Source of the DNA: Litorivivens sp041624475 | GTDB taxonomy: Bacteria; Pseudomonadota; Gammaproteobacteria; Pseudomonadales; Spongiibacteraceae | Length of the DNA: 64,000 nucleotides | Direction: 5' to 3' | NCBI RefSeq assembly: GCF_041624475.1 | Contig: NZ_JBFJUX010000002.1 | Span: forward strand, 310,001 to 374,000 | Part shown: positions 62,746-64,000 of the stretch, one piece after another | How positions within the stretch are numbered: position 1 is the stretch's first letter | Layout: the number at the start of each line of letters is the position of its first letter | The notes under the pieces: generated by a model | Told to the model about the DNA's origin: nothing | Database searches by the model: none | The model's input: the letters and a program-made list of their open reading frames with translations, nothing else | Translations under genes and position numbers: made by a program

Positions 62746-63356
62746 GTCATAGACCCCATCAGATAAACAAAGGTAAATACCCCGATCCAGATCACATCGA
62801 GGAAGTGCCAGAACATGGACAGGCAGAACAGTCGGCGGCGATTTTCCTGAATCAGGCCGTGCTTCGACAATTGAAATAGCAGGGTAACCAGCCAGATCAG
62901 GCCAATCATCACATGCAGGCCATGAGTACCGACCAGAGCAAAAAACGACGACAGAAATGCGCTGCGCTGTGGTCCGGCGCCGATGTGGATCAGGTGATAA
63001 AACTCGTAGAGTTCCACGGCCAGAAACGCCGCGCCAAACAGCCCGGTAATGCCCAGCCAGATCATGGTGCCTTGTTTTTTACCCTGCTGCATTTGCAGCA
63101 TGGCAAAGCCATAGGTAATGGATGAAAACAACAGGAAAGCGGTATTCAAAGCGACCAGTGGCAGGTCAAAGAGCTCCCCGCCCGTAGGACCGCCCGCGTA
63201 ACTCTGACTGAGCACACCGTAGGTCGCAAACAGCGCGGCGAAGACAAGGCAGTCGCTCATCAGGTAAAGCCAGAAACCCAGCAGCGTACCATTCGGCGCG
63301 TGGTGATCGCGAACCACAAAGTCCAGGTTTGAATTAACTGCGACAGACTGTGACAT
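62742..63356 (-). CDS. cyoC: Cytochrome o ubiquinol oxidase subunit III
   Basis: A 204-residue protein with five TM helices. GFWLYLMSDCLVFAALFATY and FFALVGTHGLHVMIGLIWLV are typical CyoC motifs; the C-terminus FWHFLDVIWIGVFTFVYLMG is diagnostic. It starts at the cyoB stop (1 bp overlap). Confidence 0.95.
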   Translation of the reverse strand: MSQSVAVNSNLDFVVRDHHAPNGTLLGFWLYLMSDCLVFAALFATYGVLSQSYAGGPTGGELFDLPLVALNTAFLLFSSITYGFAMLQMQQGKKQGTMIWLGITGLFGAAFLAVELYEFYHLIHIGAGPQRSAFLSSFFALVGTHGLHVMIGLIWLVTLLFQLSKHGLIQENRRRLFCLSMFWHFLDVIWIGVFTFVYLMGSMT

Positions 63357-64000
63357 CAGGCGATCACCTCCCCTCGTTGCAGCTCGACCTTGGCTACTTC
63401 CTCCACGGGAATATAGTAGTCGCGCTTGTAGTTAAAGCTATGGGCAATAATCGCTCCGATCAGGCCGACAAAAGACAGTCCGGCAATCAGCCACATATGC
63501 CAGATGAGGGCAAAACCCAACACCGTGCTGATACCGGCAATCACAATACCGGCCGCTGTGTTTTTCGGCATATGAATGGGCAGGAAGCCTTCATTCGGGT
63601 GCTGATAGCCGTTCGCCTTCATTTGCCACCAGGCGTCATTGTCATAAACACGGGGGGTAAAGGCGAAGTTGTACTGGGGCGGCGGCGAGGTGGTTGACCA
63701 CTCCAGGGTCCGACCATCCCAGGGGTCGCCCGTTTCATCGCGCAACTGGTCACGCTTGCGGTAGCTGACGTAGAACTGCATCAGGAAGCAGAAAATACCG
63801 ATACCGATCAGGATCGCACCCACCAGTGCAATCTGGAACCAGATCTGCAGCGAGGGATCATCAAACTGGCTCATGCGACGTGTTACACCCATCAGCCCCA
63901 GAACGTAGAGCGGCATGAAGGCAAGATAAAAGCCAACCAGCCAGAACCAGAAGGTCAACTTGCCCCAGAATTCATCAATCTTGTAACCGGTAACTTTCGG
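63356..64000 (-). CDS. cyoB: Cytochrome o ubiquinol oxidase subunit I, C-terminal part (truncated by window end)
   Basis: The frame is open to the last base; the earlier apparent start at 63958 is an internal TTG. The visible 214 codons begin PKVTGYKIDEFWGKLTFWFW and end with the CyoB C-terminus, including FMPLYVLGLMGVTRRMSQ and DPWDGRTLEWSTTSPPPQYN. The heme and copper His ligands lie in the missing part. CyoA is expected beyond the window. The operon then runs cyoBCD-SURF1-regB-regA-DUF2970. Confidence 0.94.
   Translation of the reverse strand, partial: PKVTGYKIDEFWGKLTFWFWLVGFYLAFMPLYVLGLMGVTRRMSQFDDPSLQIWFQIALVGAILIGIGIFCFLMQFYVSYRKRDQLRDETGDPWDGRTLEWSTTSPPPQYNFAFTPRVYDNDAWWQMKANGYQHPNEGFLPIHMPKNTAAGIVIAGISTVLGFALIWHMWLIAGLSFVGLIGAIIAHSFNYKRDYYIPVEEVAKVELQRGEVIA

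Noticed and set aside
1..64000. tRNA, rRNA, CRISPR arrays, prophage or intact insertion sequences
   Set aside because: No cloverleaf, direct-repeat array, integrase, transposase or phage structural gene was recognised in either strand.

Overview
The window comes from a free-living, flagellated Gram-negative bacterium, most likely a marine gammaproteobacterium of the Cellvibrionales/Pseudomonas-like branch. The evidence is the L- and P-ring genes, a FleQ/FleR/FlhF/FleN/FliA-type polar flagellar hierarchy in Pseudomonas-like order, a proteobacterial cyo quinol oxidase, a RegB/RegA pair and a class II DAHP synthase. The genus is inference; there is no rRNA or other marker gene. No tRNA, rRNA, CRISPR array, intact insertion sequence or prophage was seen.

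Layout. (1) Positions 1-33569, + strand, hold an almost unbroken flagellar locus: flgD(partial)EFGHIJKL, fliC, flaG, fliD, fliS, a fliT-like gene, a fleQ-like gene, a fleR-like gene, fliEFGHIJ, fliK, fliLMNOPQR, flhBA, flhF, fleN, fliA and a DUF2802 gene. On the - strand (33580-35306) follow a FhlB-like gene and a second FliK-like gene. I can read sigma-54 sites (GG-N10-GC) before fliD, fleR, fliK and fliL, and sigma-28 sites before fliC, fliS and (weaker) the FliK-like gene. (2) Positions 35379-40374 are accessory: an orphan ModA-like binding protein, an AP2-domain protein, a metallo-beta-lactamase-fold lipoprotein and an AT-rich MORN-repeat lipoprotein. (3) Positions 40413-46786 carry a phenylalanine/tyrosine degradation operon (hppD-hmgA-fahA-aromatic amino acid hydroxylase-maiA) divergent from an Lrp/AsnC regulator, followed by class II DAHP synthase. 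(4) Positions 48187-58088 hold a gene-poor 745 bp stretch, a membrane EAL phosphodiesterase, an acyl-CoA synthetase, a thioesterase-like protein, an iron alcohol dehydrogenase, a DUF2855 protein and a glutathione S-transferase. (5) Positions 58127-59222 encode a RES-Xre toxin-antitoxin pair. (6) Positions 59465-64000 (- strand) form a cyoBCD-SURF1-regB-regA-DUF2970 respiratory operon running in from beyond the right edge.

The most interesting signal is that the flagellar locus has complete structural genes but altered control genes. The FleQ-like regulator has no N-terminal receiver-like domain and lacks most of the residues I recall as the c-di-GMP site of Pseudomonas FleQ. FleR has a pseudo-receiver with Glu at the phosphoacceptor position, and fleS is absent. 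FlhF has a changed G4 motif (TNLD in place of TKLD). FlgJ lacks its muramidase domain. The che/mot block usually found between fliA and the DUF2802 gene is missing. Together these suggest a flagellar cascade that has lost phosphorylation and c-di-GMP inputs. All functional statements rest on motif and gene-order recognition by eye; no database search was possible.
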